The translations under genes were made by a program, and so were the position numbers. The notes beneath the pieces were generated by a model. That model saw only the letters and a program-made list of their open reading frames with translations. It searched no databases and was not told the DNA's origin. From Pleurostoma richardsiae (taxonomy: Eukaryota > Ascomycota > Sordariomycetes > Calosphaeriales > Pleurostomataceae), in contig JANBVO010000067.1 of the NCBI GenBank assembly GCA_030052745.1, positions 61,455 to 125,454 of the forward strand: a DNA stretch of 64,000 bases, read 5' to 3'. The number at the start of each line of letters is the position of its first letter. The first letter of the stretch is position 1. Positions 54,495 to 64,000 of this stretch are shown piece by piece.

Positions 54495-55627
54495 TCAGGG
54501 GAATGTCTTCCCCATCAGCAGTTCGTAATAAGCCTTCTGATCGATCTCACTGCCAAGCGCGGGGTCGCTTTCGGTGGCCTGCTGTACTGGTTCGGGATTG
54601 AAGGTCATGGCAAGGAAGTCATCAATGGTCTCATCAGATGCGAACCCAAGAGATCCGAGCGTCTGTGAGAAACCTTGGGCGCTGCATTGTGTATTAGCAT
54701 CCACGGGAGCAGGGCACTATCTCTCGGAAGAGAGCAGCACTCACGATCTTGCAGCATCCTTCGCGACAATGTCCGAGAGAGATATTGATTCCTGCCGAGG
54801 TCTGAACCTCGAAGAGCCTGCGCCGGTTGCCGCTGACCTCGCTTTGCCCCCATCCTGTGATGGAGACGGCGTAGGAACCGCGCCCAAGATAGTATCGAAC
54901 TTTGGCAGAGGAGGCTCAGCCTGGAGAAGGGAGCCAGGTGGCTGCTGCGGAAGCAGAGATGCAGGCTCAGGAGTCTCCAATTTGTGGAGTTCGCCATCCC
55001 CTTCGACGATGCTTCCTGCATCGGGACAGGCGGTCTCCTGACTAGGCGGATTGTCCCCAAAGAAGGCCTTGTAAACACCACTGTGCTGCCACGCCTGGAT
55101 GAAGAACTCCTGCTGGGTCGGGTCCTTGACCGCCTGGGCGAGCCTCCTGCCCTCGGCCCCCTGAAGATAGCCTTCAACGACGGGCCCCAGGCTAGGAATT
55201 AGCTGCAATGCCGCGCCCCAGGCCGCAGCGCTCTCACGTAGTCCCTGCAAAGCGGTCCGATACCCCTGCGCAGGACCTCGTTTCTTCTGCGGCCGCAGGT
55301 AGAGGCAAGGCTTGTTGTGCCTCTCGCAGTAGCTGCAGCGTGGTTTGGCATTATCGCATGGCTGGTGGTTCACGTGGCAGAAGTCGCAGCTATTTAATCT
55401 CTCAGTATATAATATCCACTCACTCACTCACTCACCCGTCCGCACCGCGAGTCCACAGGCACATAATGACATGTCATCATCGCCCATTGTGACGGGCTGG
55501 TGCCATGGGACAGGAGGGATGCCACTCACGCCCGAGAGCTCTTCTTCCGCTTCCGAGGATTATTTGGGGCGACGGAGGTGGAATCGGCGACCGAGATGGC
55601 GCGGTCGAGATCGTCGAAGTCGGACAT
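54495..55627 (-). CDS. Small Zn2Cys6 transcription factor
   Basis: Nuclear DNA-binding regulator with an N-terminal binuclear zinc cluster. Exons 55530-55627, 54745-55389 and 54495-54681 (introns 140 and 63 nt) give 309 residues. Exon 1 encodes MSDFDDLDRAISVADS and the basic stretch NPRKRKKSSR, a likely nuclear signal. The six Cys at 34, 37, 44, 51, 54 and 61 have spacing C-x2-C-x6-C-x6-C-x2-C-x6-C; the first intron ends exactly before the first Cys codon. The linker KKRGPAQGYRTAL follows, then a helical region (LRESAAAWGAALQLIPSLGP). The C terminus has an acidic/hydrophobic stretch (DETIDDFLAMTF) that could activate transcription. It lacks the large fungal middle homology region and is much shorter than QutA/QA-1F. 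Its target is unknown; it is divergent from the quinate repressor gene. Confidence 0.88.
55417..55435. repeat. CACT tetranucleotide repeat in a transcription-factor intron
   Basis: Four CACT units plus CAC inside the first intron of the Zn2Cys6 gene, 27 bases from the 3' splice site. On the coding strand it reads as repeated GTGA, producing several donor-like GTGAGT sequences. Confidence 0.9.
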
Positions 55628-56612
55628 CGGAGAGAGGGCGAGAGCGTCGGCCCGCCCCTCATGTAGACAATTGCACGCTGCAGACGGGCTGGGCCCTCGT
55701 TGTCTCTCGGCGCGTCGTCTCTCAGATGCCGTCTCAGCCTCGCTCGGGCCTTCTATCAGGACCTAAGGAGGGGATGCAGCTGTTGACGGGATGCTACCAA
55801 GTGCGGTAATGAGTGAGTGAGCGAGTGCTCCGTCTCGCTTGATGTTGGCGCCTCTGGGGAAGGTGGGGCAGAGGTACCACCAGGGCGCCCGGAGGTACCC
55901 CTAACAGGCGACGCGTGCAACCTGCTCTCAGCCTAGCCCGTCAGGGCCTAGAGCCTTCTCAGGGTACCACTGTCTTAGCTAATGTACATTGCTCTAGGCT
56001 CATATTTCGCCCGCTTTTGTATGTGCCGATGGGCTTTACTGCCGTCCATTTGCTCCGGGCCGGGCATACTCGAGAAGCTCCGTGCCGCTCTACGAAGATG
56101 AAATCAGCACAGAGGAGAGGGGCCGCGGGGCAATAAGTTGTCGCCATTGATATTGCTTGACGCCTCTCGGGCATCAGATATTTCGACGAAGACGACTCGA
56201 AGACAGACACGCCTCTCTTGGCCTCTAGACGCAAGCCAGGCTTAAGGCTTAAGCAGATCTGACCACCTTCCCACCTTGGATCTCCTAGTCTTCATTTTCG
56301 CATCTGCCGACTTACTCATTCAATATCCGGGGCGTTCAACCAACCCCTCTGATCCCATAACTCTGCTGTCTTTCTGCTCCAGTATAGCCATGTGGAACTT
56401 CCCGAGGATTCAGCGTTCTACTTGACCAGGGAGACTAGGTCAGAAACCGTGTTCTCGATTCGCACCTTTCGTGCTATTCATATCATTGCCGGCTACTCCT
56501 GGTCTTTCTCCGACCTGCGGCCGGCTGCGATCGCCATCTTGCTTCGACCGACCAGCGCAAGATTTCCAACGTTCGGGAGAATCTGCCATCGCTCGATGAC
56601 TGTCAGTGGCCG
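55628..56612. promoter_or_regulatory. Divergent region between the Zn2Cys6 gene and the quinate repressor
   Basis: About 1 kb between two outward-facing regulator genes, including both leaders. The reading frame of the repressor stays open for a stretch before its first ATG (about 56540-56612, reading RKISNVRENLPSLDD), so an upstream exon may exist here. Confidence 0.45.
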
Positions 56613-59091
56613 ATGAAGCAAGCCATGTCCGCAGCTCCTCAGAACCGGCGGGCCTTCCACCAGGATGCATCCATAATTCTCGTGGGCTGCCGAGGAGCAG
56701 GCAAGCGGTCACTCGGCTTCATTGGGGCTCTGCATTTGCGCCGGCGCCTGATCACGGAGGATCATTACTTCCAGCAAGTCACTGGTCTGTCGCGGGTGAC
56801 ATTTCTCGCCAAGCATGGCAAGGACGCCTTCGCGCGAAAGAACGCCGAGGTCTTCCGCCGCATGCTAGAGGACAACCAGAGAAAGTGCATCATTGAGTGC
56901 GGCATGAGCAGCTTTTCCGAAGACGCCCAGGAGGTTCTGCGAAAGTACTCTCGCACCAATCCTGTCGTGTACGTTCACCGAGAAAACGATGAGGTCCTCC
57001 GGCTTCTCGACTCCCCAGATGGAGAGCGCATTCTGCGTGCTGATGAGTCGCACCGGAGCTGCTCTAATCTGGAGTACTACAACCTCTACGACCCCTCGAG
57101 CGCAAACCGCTCGGACGCAGGTCCTAACTGGGACAATCACTTATTGGCTACGCCATCCTCTCTAATACATGCGAAGGAGGATTTCGTGCGGTTCTTAGAC
57201 CTGATAACAGGCCACGCCTTATCGAGGACCTTCCTGGAGAGCCCTTTCTCCGTGAGGGCAATACCTCCGGAGTATAGGCAATATTCATACGCAATGCGGC
57301 TTCGATTGTCATATCTCGTAGATATGGACCTCACGTGGGAGGACTTCGAGGCTCGAGCTGACTGCATCGAACTCATCATCGACCATTGGCCAAATGACCT
57401 CTACAATGTGATTGCCAGACAGGTGGCCCTCATCCGCCGACACCTGGGCGTACCCGTCATCTACCACGTCGAAGAGAACCCCCGAGGAGAGAGACGTCGG
57501 TCGGCGGAGGAAAGGGCCAAGATGGATACCGAGCTTCTTGAGCTTGGCCTGCGTCTAGGTGTCGATTACTTGAGCCTAGATCTGCAAAGGACAAACATCT
57601 CAGTAAAAGATATCCTGGCCCACCGCGGCCGTTCTAAGATCATTGGGAACTTCTGGAACTTGAAATTCGGCGCTATCCCCTGGGCTGACGACAGCCAGCT
57701 GAATAATTATCGGCACGCCCAAGCTCTTGGATGCGACATCGTCCGCATGGTCAGGTTCTGCTCGGGAGACAGTCCAAACGAGAAGCTTCTCGAGTTCCGC
57801 GAGAAGGTCGAGAGGACCATCCCGGACCCCAAACCCCCACTAGTTGCCTACGACATCTCCGTCCTCGGCATCAGGACGCCTCTTCAAGGCCGGATTCTGA
57901 ACCCCGTCAAGCATCCAGATATCGAGAATGAGCGTGACCATCTCGCGACAGTCTGTACTGCCAACAACTCCTTCATGCTTCTCTTCCGCCAGTTCGAGCT
58001 CCATCCACTCAACTTTTTCGTCTTCGGCGCTAACGTGTCATACTCGCTGTCTCCTGCGATGCACAACGCAGCGTACGAGTTCGCTGGTATGCCACATACC
58101 TTCCAAGCCGTCCAATGCACTACCATGGATGAGCTCAACAAGATATGCTCGGACAACTCCTTTGGCGGAGCATCCCTCACAGCACCCTTTAAAGTGGCGA
58201 TCATGCCGCACCTCAAACTGAAGAGTCACCATGCCTCCGTCATAGGCGCTGTCAACGTACTGCTACCCCTCAGGGGTAAGACCTCCTTGATTATTGACCA
58301 CGCAAACTCCCGCAACAAGTCCGGACCAACAAATGAATTCTACGGAGACAACACCGACTGGTCCTCCATCCTCACTTGCCTACGCCGCGCCATCAGCCCG
58401 CGGAACTACGTGCAGCCCACCAGGACAACCGCCCTTGTCGTCGGCGCGGGCGGTATGGCGCGGGCCGCCATCTACGCCCTGATCCAGCTGGGCTGCCGGA
58501 ACATCTTCATCTACAATCGGACGATACAGAACGCTCAGACCGTCGCGGATCACTTCAACAGCTGGACGGCAAGCCAAGGAATCTCACCAGCGGGAAAGCA
58601 GCAAAATGGTGCGTTGCAGGTCTGCCATGTGGTGACGTCCATAACCCAGCCGTGGCCCGCGGGGTATCAGCAACCGACCATCATTGTCTCGTGTGTGCCA
58701 GCGACGAGCTCGGACGGGAGCCCGCCGGCCGACTTTGAGGTGCCGATCCAATGGCTGCGCAGCCCAACTGGCGGTGTCGTCGTCGAGGTGAGTACTCGCC
58801 GTGGCTATCTCACTGCTAAAGGCACTTTCCCGCAACTGTTACTGACGAGTATATGCACATGCACAGCTGGCCTACGAGCCGCACGTCACTCCACTCATGG
58901 CACAGATGCAGACCTACCGGGAGACCGTCGCCCCGCTATGGGTGGTCGTCGATGGCTTGGACAACCTGGCTGAGATGGCCGTTGAGGCCTTCGAGCTTAT
59001 GACCGGCCGACTGGCGCCTAAGAGGCTGATGCGGGAGGTGTGCAGGAAGACATGGGAGCAGCAGAGGAGAGATATGTCGTCTATGTCGTGA
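56613..59091 (+). CDS. qutR: Quinate pathway repressor, QutR/QA-1S type
   Basis: Repressor of quinate/shikimate catabolism, evolved from the last three enzyme domains of the AROM polypeptide. Exons 56613-58787 and 58867-59091 (79-nt intron) give 799 residues; known family members are about 900, so an upstream exon is likely. Order: shikimate-kinase-like domain with P-loop VGCRGAGKRS (24-33); dehydroquinase-like domain (about 225-430) in which the region of the Schiff-base Lys reads DIVRMVRFC and the catalytic His region reads KIIGNFWNL, so activity looks lost; shikimate-dehydrogenase-like domain (about 440-795) with YSLSPAMHNAAYEF, LTAPFKVA, GDNTDWSS and nucleotide-binding GAGGMARAA. The SDH-like part keeps most ligand residues, consistent with metabolite sensing. 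No quinate enzyme or permease gene is in the window. The ATG at 56625 is an alternative start. Confidence 0.88.
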
Positions 59092-60067
59092 AGCGGAGAG
59101 CAACTGAGAGCTAGAACGTGTTTCGTACGTCAGATGTGCGGTTGTTGCGATAAGCTGGGTACGTATAACTCTGCATGGTCCTTCTCCTCCTTTCCCAACT
59201 GACTTTCAGGTCAATCCCAGGTGCAGTCTTTGTTTCTTATGCGCAGATTCTATAGAGAGGAATAGGAGCAGGGACGGCGCTTCATGTTGGGGCATAGCGC
59301 TGATGGACACGCCCGTTTGATACACATAGCATGGGGCATTTCACGATTGACTGACTGTATGGCGTATTGCGAGCTTGGTACAGGGCGCGATTATTCTAAC
59401 CAATTCATGAGATTCCCTGAAAATCTACGCAAGACAGGTGCAAGGTGCGCGAGAGTCTTGAAATGGGCCAAGGTGCGAACACACGGTAATCACGTGCCTT
59501 GGTATAGATGTCGCCCACCAGAATTTCTGCGCAAACACCAAAATTTCCCCTCTGCTCACCGACATTCAGTGATGGTTCGCAGTGAAGACATGACTGCCCA
59601 AGCGAACAATACTTGGTGAGGGTATTCAGAATCGTATTTCGGCTGAAGAGCAAGTTGCCAAATCCAGGCGCGATACCTGAACACACCAATCATGAACCAT
59701 CCTCCAATGCGCCTAGCCGTCCTCCTCGGACCAACGCTCAGTGGCCGAGTCAAGGCTATGTGCCGATGCTTGCTATGCTAATAGTAGAAGAAGAATAACC
59801 CAAACAGTGCCTTCGGGATCCAGACACACGACCATGCCTCCGGCCCAGCCCGATCACCCATGTGCGGTAACGACGGCGATCTTCAGAAAGACATGCCTCC
59901 GAAATTGCTCGCGGGCCGACCGATACCCAACGTCGCCAAACTCCAATCCGCTGCTGACAACCGGCAGAAAAACATGCTCAGGTATTACAATGCTAATGCG
60001 CGCAGCCCACGCAGGTCGAATTCCTAGGATACCATCTCCACGCTCGATCAATCCATCGTCGTCAGTT
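59092..60067. other. Intergenic region between convergent genes
   Basis: 3' flanks of the repressor and of the small unrecognised gene. Frames here have no motifs and no feature is supportable. Confidence 0.45.
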
Positions 60068-60775
60068 TTAGACCAGCTCGAAGCCGTCCTCGTCCTCGAC
60101 GATCCTCTCAGCCTCAGCCGCGCCGCCGCCACTTGCCGCCTTGCGCAGCGTCTGCCGGGCCTTTCGGCCCCGCAGCGCGTCGCCGCGCTCATCCAAGATC
60201 TCGTACTCCCTCTCGATGAAGCGCTCCGTCTCGCGCGCGGTTGCCGGCTTGACAAAGACGTCCAGCGTCAGTGATCGGCCGGGCGAATCCACGCGGTCGA
60301 AATTGTACAGAACGTTATCAGCTTGGTGCGCCGCCAAGGACGGGAGCAGGTCGGAGAGCGGTCGGTAGCCCGCGGCGGAGGCGTCCTCCATCTCCTCCTG
60401 AGCAGCTATTTTGGAGCGGATGCGACCATGAGGCTGTGTCCAGTGGTGTCCATGGTTGAGCTTGTTAACGTTTTGCTGGTTCTTCCAAGCGTTATTGTAC
60501 CTGGTTGAATTCTCTCTGTCAGGATTGACGAGAACGAAGGCTGGAAAAGAGGGCACCACTCACTGCTCGCTGTGCTTGCCCAGAGGGCGACCCTTGGCGC
60601 GCTGGCTTTCGCTACCGCCAACGGCTTCGCCGCTCACCCAGTCCATACCGCAGCCGCTCAGGGGCCGGGTGCCGTGGGACCACTTGGCAACGGAGTCCTT
60701 GCCACGCTTCCACTCCTTGTTGGCGCTGCGAAGGTCACGCTCATGCTGAGCAGGAGCCTCAATGGTGGTCGCCAT
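60068..60775 (-). CDS. Unrecognised small fungal protein, two exons
   Basis: Function not recognised. Exons 60564-60775 and 60068-60500 join through a 63-nt intron that reconstitutes GKHSEQYNNAWKNQQN, giving 214 residues. Residues 1-110 are basic, with many Trp, His and Gln (KEWKRGKDSVAKW, LNHGHHWTQPHGR). Residues 130-200 look like an ordered domain, YNFDRVDSPGRSLTLDVFV then ETERFIEREYEILDERGDAL, followed by a basic helix GRKARQTLRKAA and an acidic end VEDEDGFELV. The block TLDVFVKP...TERFIEREYEIL resembles a conserved fungal protein of unknown role, recalled only loosely. No signal peptide or membrane span is visible. Confidence 0.75.
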
Positions 60776-63669
60776 GTCGAATAGGGGATGGAGGAAGCTT
60801 ATCGTATTGCGGATTGCTCGGAAGATGAGTGATTGGCCGGTGTGCGATTTCGCGCCCTGCCGGCTGGCACCAGAGATTATACTAGCTGTGTGGAGGGGAG
60901 GAAGAGAGCGTGGTGCGGTAGGTGAGACAGAGATTGGGTACTAGGAGGAGAGGACGTGGTTTGCCGCTTTATGAAGTCGTAGAAGGGGAGGGATTGGCAG
61001 GTAAGGCTGTAGCGGCTCAGGAGGAACCTAAGCGAACGAGTGTCGGAAGGTATTGGACAAAGGTGCAGTCACTCGGCGAACCGTTTCGAGAGGGGAAACC
61101 ACGAGAAAGAGTATGACAAGAAGGGGCTGGAGTCTGGCGGTTGCAGCACAAAGGGGTTGATGTTATGTCTGCCCGGATGACTCAAAGGAAGGATCGATAA
61201 CAACGCTTGGTCGGATAGCTGCGCGATAACACGGACCTCGCACAGTGACGGCGGCAAGGAGTGGAATAAAGACGAAACCGTGGGGAACGACAATAGAGAT
61301 TCGCGAGATGTTGCAACTGCACTTCGATCTTGCTTCAGGATGTTCTTGGGATGTTTTGTTGACTGGGGACAAGGGGAGGCAAAGAGGGAGAGGGAGCAGG
61401 CGCGTAGAGTGTTATATTGGGGGGCAGCTGCGGACTCGGCGTTAGGAGTGATTGTCTTATCGTGCCTGAAGATGACGAAGAAGGCTGATAAAGCCCGGGA
61501 TGGGGATGGACCCGGATGGTGTGCGACGACAGGGCCTAGCGTGGGCTCGGGTCACAACAAACGACTCAGCAGGTAACGGGAACCCGAGAATAGGTCACTG
61601 GCCAGCAAGATTACACTTGAGAGAGACATGCTATCACCGCCGCACTCGCGCCCTCCCCTCCCCGAGCTACTTGCGCTCCGTTAGGCATCCCCGGTCCTCC
61701 TATGTTACAATCACCACCCCTCCCATTGGCGGCAGGAGCGGATGACCACTTGACCGGGCAGCGTAGTCCAGCACGGTTGGTCATTCGCGACCTTATTCGT
61801 TTCTTCCTGGTTCTATCCTCACCATGGATGACCGGTCTTATCCTCCTATTTCTGGAGCTGATGACGACGGACGGGATGGGCCTCACCTACCGCCCGGGTC
61901 CCCGATGACACTGGCTCAGCCATCAGTAGCAGCAAGTTCCTGGTAGGATGACGGAATCAGCTTTGGGGCTGCTTTAGCCACGGCCTTCCACAAAGCCGAG
62001 AACGCGTCCACAAACGGTAGCGGAACGATAGCATGAATGAGCGGAGCCTGTTTCAACTCGTGCCTTGGTCTCTGTCATGTTACTCGTTGCTCGTCTAGAC
62101 GCGACATTGCGCGGCTGAGCTTATCGCAGAACAAGCCAGAGGCACTGCTACCTGCCTGCACGTGTGTCTGATGGCCGAACTCTTCTGGTTCCGGGCCTGT
62201 TCCTCGGCGCATTCCTGACTTGACGACTCGTGGACACACAGCGAACAGGACTCTGTACCTGGGTGGCTGTCTGAGACATCAATCTGCAAGCAGCTGCCAG
62301 ATGCCAGATGCCAGAGCAGATTCTATGTTGGCCTTCAGGCTTATCACAACTTCCCAGACATCCATTACACCGGCAGGCATCCTTCTTTGGCCGAGCAGGA
62401 GTTCTCCAATGCATTCTCTCTCAACATCCTCGGCCTGCTGATTCTGCCCCTCAACCTGCTGGCAGGCTGGCGGGGAAATAACATGCAGCTAAGATGCAAC
62501 CAATCTGGGACTATTGTCTATCGTCAAGGTACCCCGCGCATAACTGCATTTAGATGCGCCCGCAGCTTTCCCCCACGCAACAGTTTCACCTGAACTGCCC
62601 CATTTAGGTAAGAGATGCCTGCTAGGAAGATATGGATGGGAGCTCAGCACGCCGACGGCCAAGCTAGATCAATCATTCCTCGACCGCAGTCCCATAAGAT
62701 AACGGATGCGCGCCAAGTTTCTCGTTATCAGGATGGCTTCCGATAAACCCCGACGTCTCTATATAAGTGATGCCGATCCCGGGGTTCACGCGCCTCGTGT
62801 CGCGTAGGCATTGCTAGATAGCCGGTAGCCAAGTATCTAATGATAGCAACATGGACATGGTAATAACACCAAAACGTCATCAGGAGGCTTCGTCCTTGCT
62901 TTAAGCTGGGTTGTTTACAGAGTTGCATCAAGTTCCACAAGATCTACCGAAATCTGAGGCAACCCAAGATGCCGGCCTATTGAGCCAGTCCCTTGAGCTG
63001 ACTGTATAGGTCATTGGCTCCCGTTTAGTGTACATGCTCAAGTGATTCGAAATGAGGCGCTGGTCGGCTGACCTGTAGAAGGGTGATCATCAGAGCCGAG
63101 AGCGACGAAATGAAGCTGACACTGAATGTTGACTTATCTGGCATCTCACAACAAGGCTTCAGGACAGACCATCACGTCAATAGCCTTCAGAAGAGCCATA
63201 GCATTCGAATTGTATTCCTGGACCCCCCAAGTTGTTATTCTTCTGGGCGCAATATGCCGCAACCTCCGGCATACCCGTAACGCGCTCTGTAACATACACC
63301 CCGCATAGGATTCGGGACTTGAGGTACTGTACAATAGGTCCATAGGTATGAGCACCTACCCTACTTCTCTCGCTAACTTCGTACTAGGTAGAGATAACCT
63401 TGATAGAGGACGGGTATCGTCACATTTGTCCCTCAATCAACAACTTGCGTAGTCCCCCAACCTTGAAGCGCCGCATCCCATCCCGCCTTGCTTCCGTAGT
63501 GTGATGTCATATTCCCACTCTGCCGGGCAAAGCACGGATCACCACGGAGGATCGGCCCCCCCGAACTACCGACATATCACGTGCAGCTGGAGCTTTCAAC
63601 CTCCATTAACACGAAAAGCCGACCCAGCTGTCTTCAAAAGGTAGTCGAATCCTCCAAACCACCACAGCC
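60776..63669. other. 2.9-kb gene-poor region
   Basis: Between two outward-facing starts. Many short open frames exist, none supported. The last 250 bases are the likely promoter and leader of BUD13. No repeat or RNA gene was recognised. Confidence 0.4.
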
Positions 63670-64000
63670 ATGCCTTCAGATCTCGCCTCGTATCTCGCGA
63701 CACACTACCTGACCGCAGATCCCAAGCCCACAAAGAAGCGGAAGCGGAAACATACCAGCGGCGCCCAAAGCGGCCTCCTCATCACCGACGATGACGACAC
63801 TGGCTGGACCAAGCCGTCCAGCACTGGCGACGATGATCCCGACGGCGACCTGCCGACTACGATAGCAGGCACGACGGCCGAGTTCCGCAAGACCAAGAAG
63901 TCCAACTGGAAGACGGTCGGCGGCGGGTCCAAGACCACCGACGACGCGGCGGAAGCCGCAGACGCCATCCTCGCCTCCGCCGCCGCCGAGAAGGGCGCGG
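63670..64000 (+). CDS. BUD13: Pre-mRNA-splicing factor BUD13/CWC26, 5' part
   Basis: N-terminal part of BUD13 (CWC26), a subunit of the RES complex that retains and splices certain pre-mRNAs. The frame opens with ATG at 63670 and stays open for 110 codons to the window edge, so it is incomplete at the 3' end. The start [18 protein letters not shown], the basic [10 protein letters not shown] patch and [10 protein letters not shown] are the family's N-terminal signature. [16 protein letters not shown] and an Ala/Glu/Asp-rich stretch follow. The conserved UAP56/PML1-binding C-terminal domain lies beyond the window, so the assignment depends on the N terminus alone. An antisense open frame overlaps it and is a shadow. 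Confidence 0.88.
   Translation, partial: MPSDLASYLATHYLTADPKPTKKRKRKHTSGAQSGLLITDDDDTGWTKPSSTGDDDPDGDLPTTIAGTTAEFRKTKKSNWKTVGGGSKTTDDAAEAADAILASAAAEKGA

Overview
The window is nuclear DNA of a filamentous ascomycete, most likely a Sordariomycete or close relative. The evidence is GC-rich coding sequence, many short (50-80 nt) GT-AG introns, genes on both strands at about 2.5-3 kb spacing without operons, and fungus-specific families (UMTA/LaeA-type methyltransferase, QutR/QA-1S quinate repressor, Zn2Cys6 regulator, RRG7, AIM41). I rebuilt 20 supported genes, plus one weak small ORF, by joining exons across splice sites that preserve frame and family motifs. No tRNA, rRNA, CRISPR array or intact transposon was recognised. 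Layout, left part: a ten-exon methyltransferase (0.5-2.3 kb, +); AIM41 (4.7-5.3 kb, +); a SNF2/RING DNA-dependent ATPase (6.5-10.1 kb, +); a delta-9 fatty acid desaturase fused to cytochrome b5 (11.4-12.9 kb, -); an unusual protein kinase (15.2-18.1 kb, -); then a 4.4-kb stretch without a supportable gene. Layout, middle: mitochondrial Lon protease (22.5-25.9 kb, -); a small acidic/coiled protein (26.8-27.3 kb, +); RRG7 (28.1-28.8 kb, -) divergent from Mediator subunit MED21 (29.2-29.7 kb, +); a HAD pyrimidine 5'-nucleotidase (30.0-30.9 kb, -); a large multi-KH RNA-binding protein (33.4-36.7 kb, +); an unrecognised polyQ protein (38.0-39.9 kb, -); mitochondrial helicase IRC3 (40.8-42.9 kb, -) divergent from an RRN5-like Pol I factor (43.3-45.2 kb, +). 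Layout, right part: a single-exon four-domain candidate RNA-repair protein (45.4-49.2 kb, -); an unrecognised conserved-looking protein (50.1-51.3 kb, -); a small Zn2Cys6 regulator (54.5-55.6 kb, -) divergent from a QutR-type quinate repressor (56.6-59.1 kb, +); an unrecognised small protein (60.1-60.8 kb, -); and the 5' end of BUD13/CWC26, which runs off the right edge. The genes are mostly independent housekeeping and regulatory functions. Two themes stand out. Four nuclear genes act in mitochondria (AIM41, Lon, RRG7, IRC3). Several others handle RNA: the KH protein, BUD13, the Pol I factor and, most notably, the 45.4-49.2 kb protein, which joins a 2H phosphoesterase, an EEP nuclease/phosphatase, a poly(A)-polymerase-like nucleotidyltransferase and a C-terminal MJ1316/DUF504 domain in one chain. 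That protein is the best candidate in the window for a poorly described biological system.
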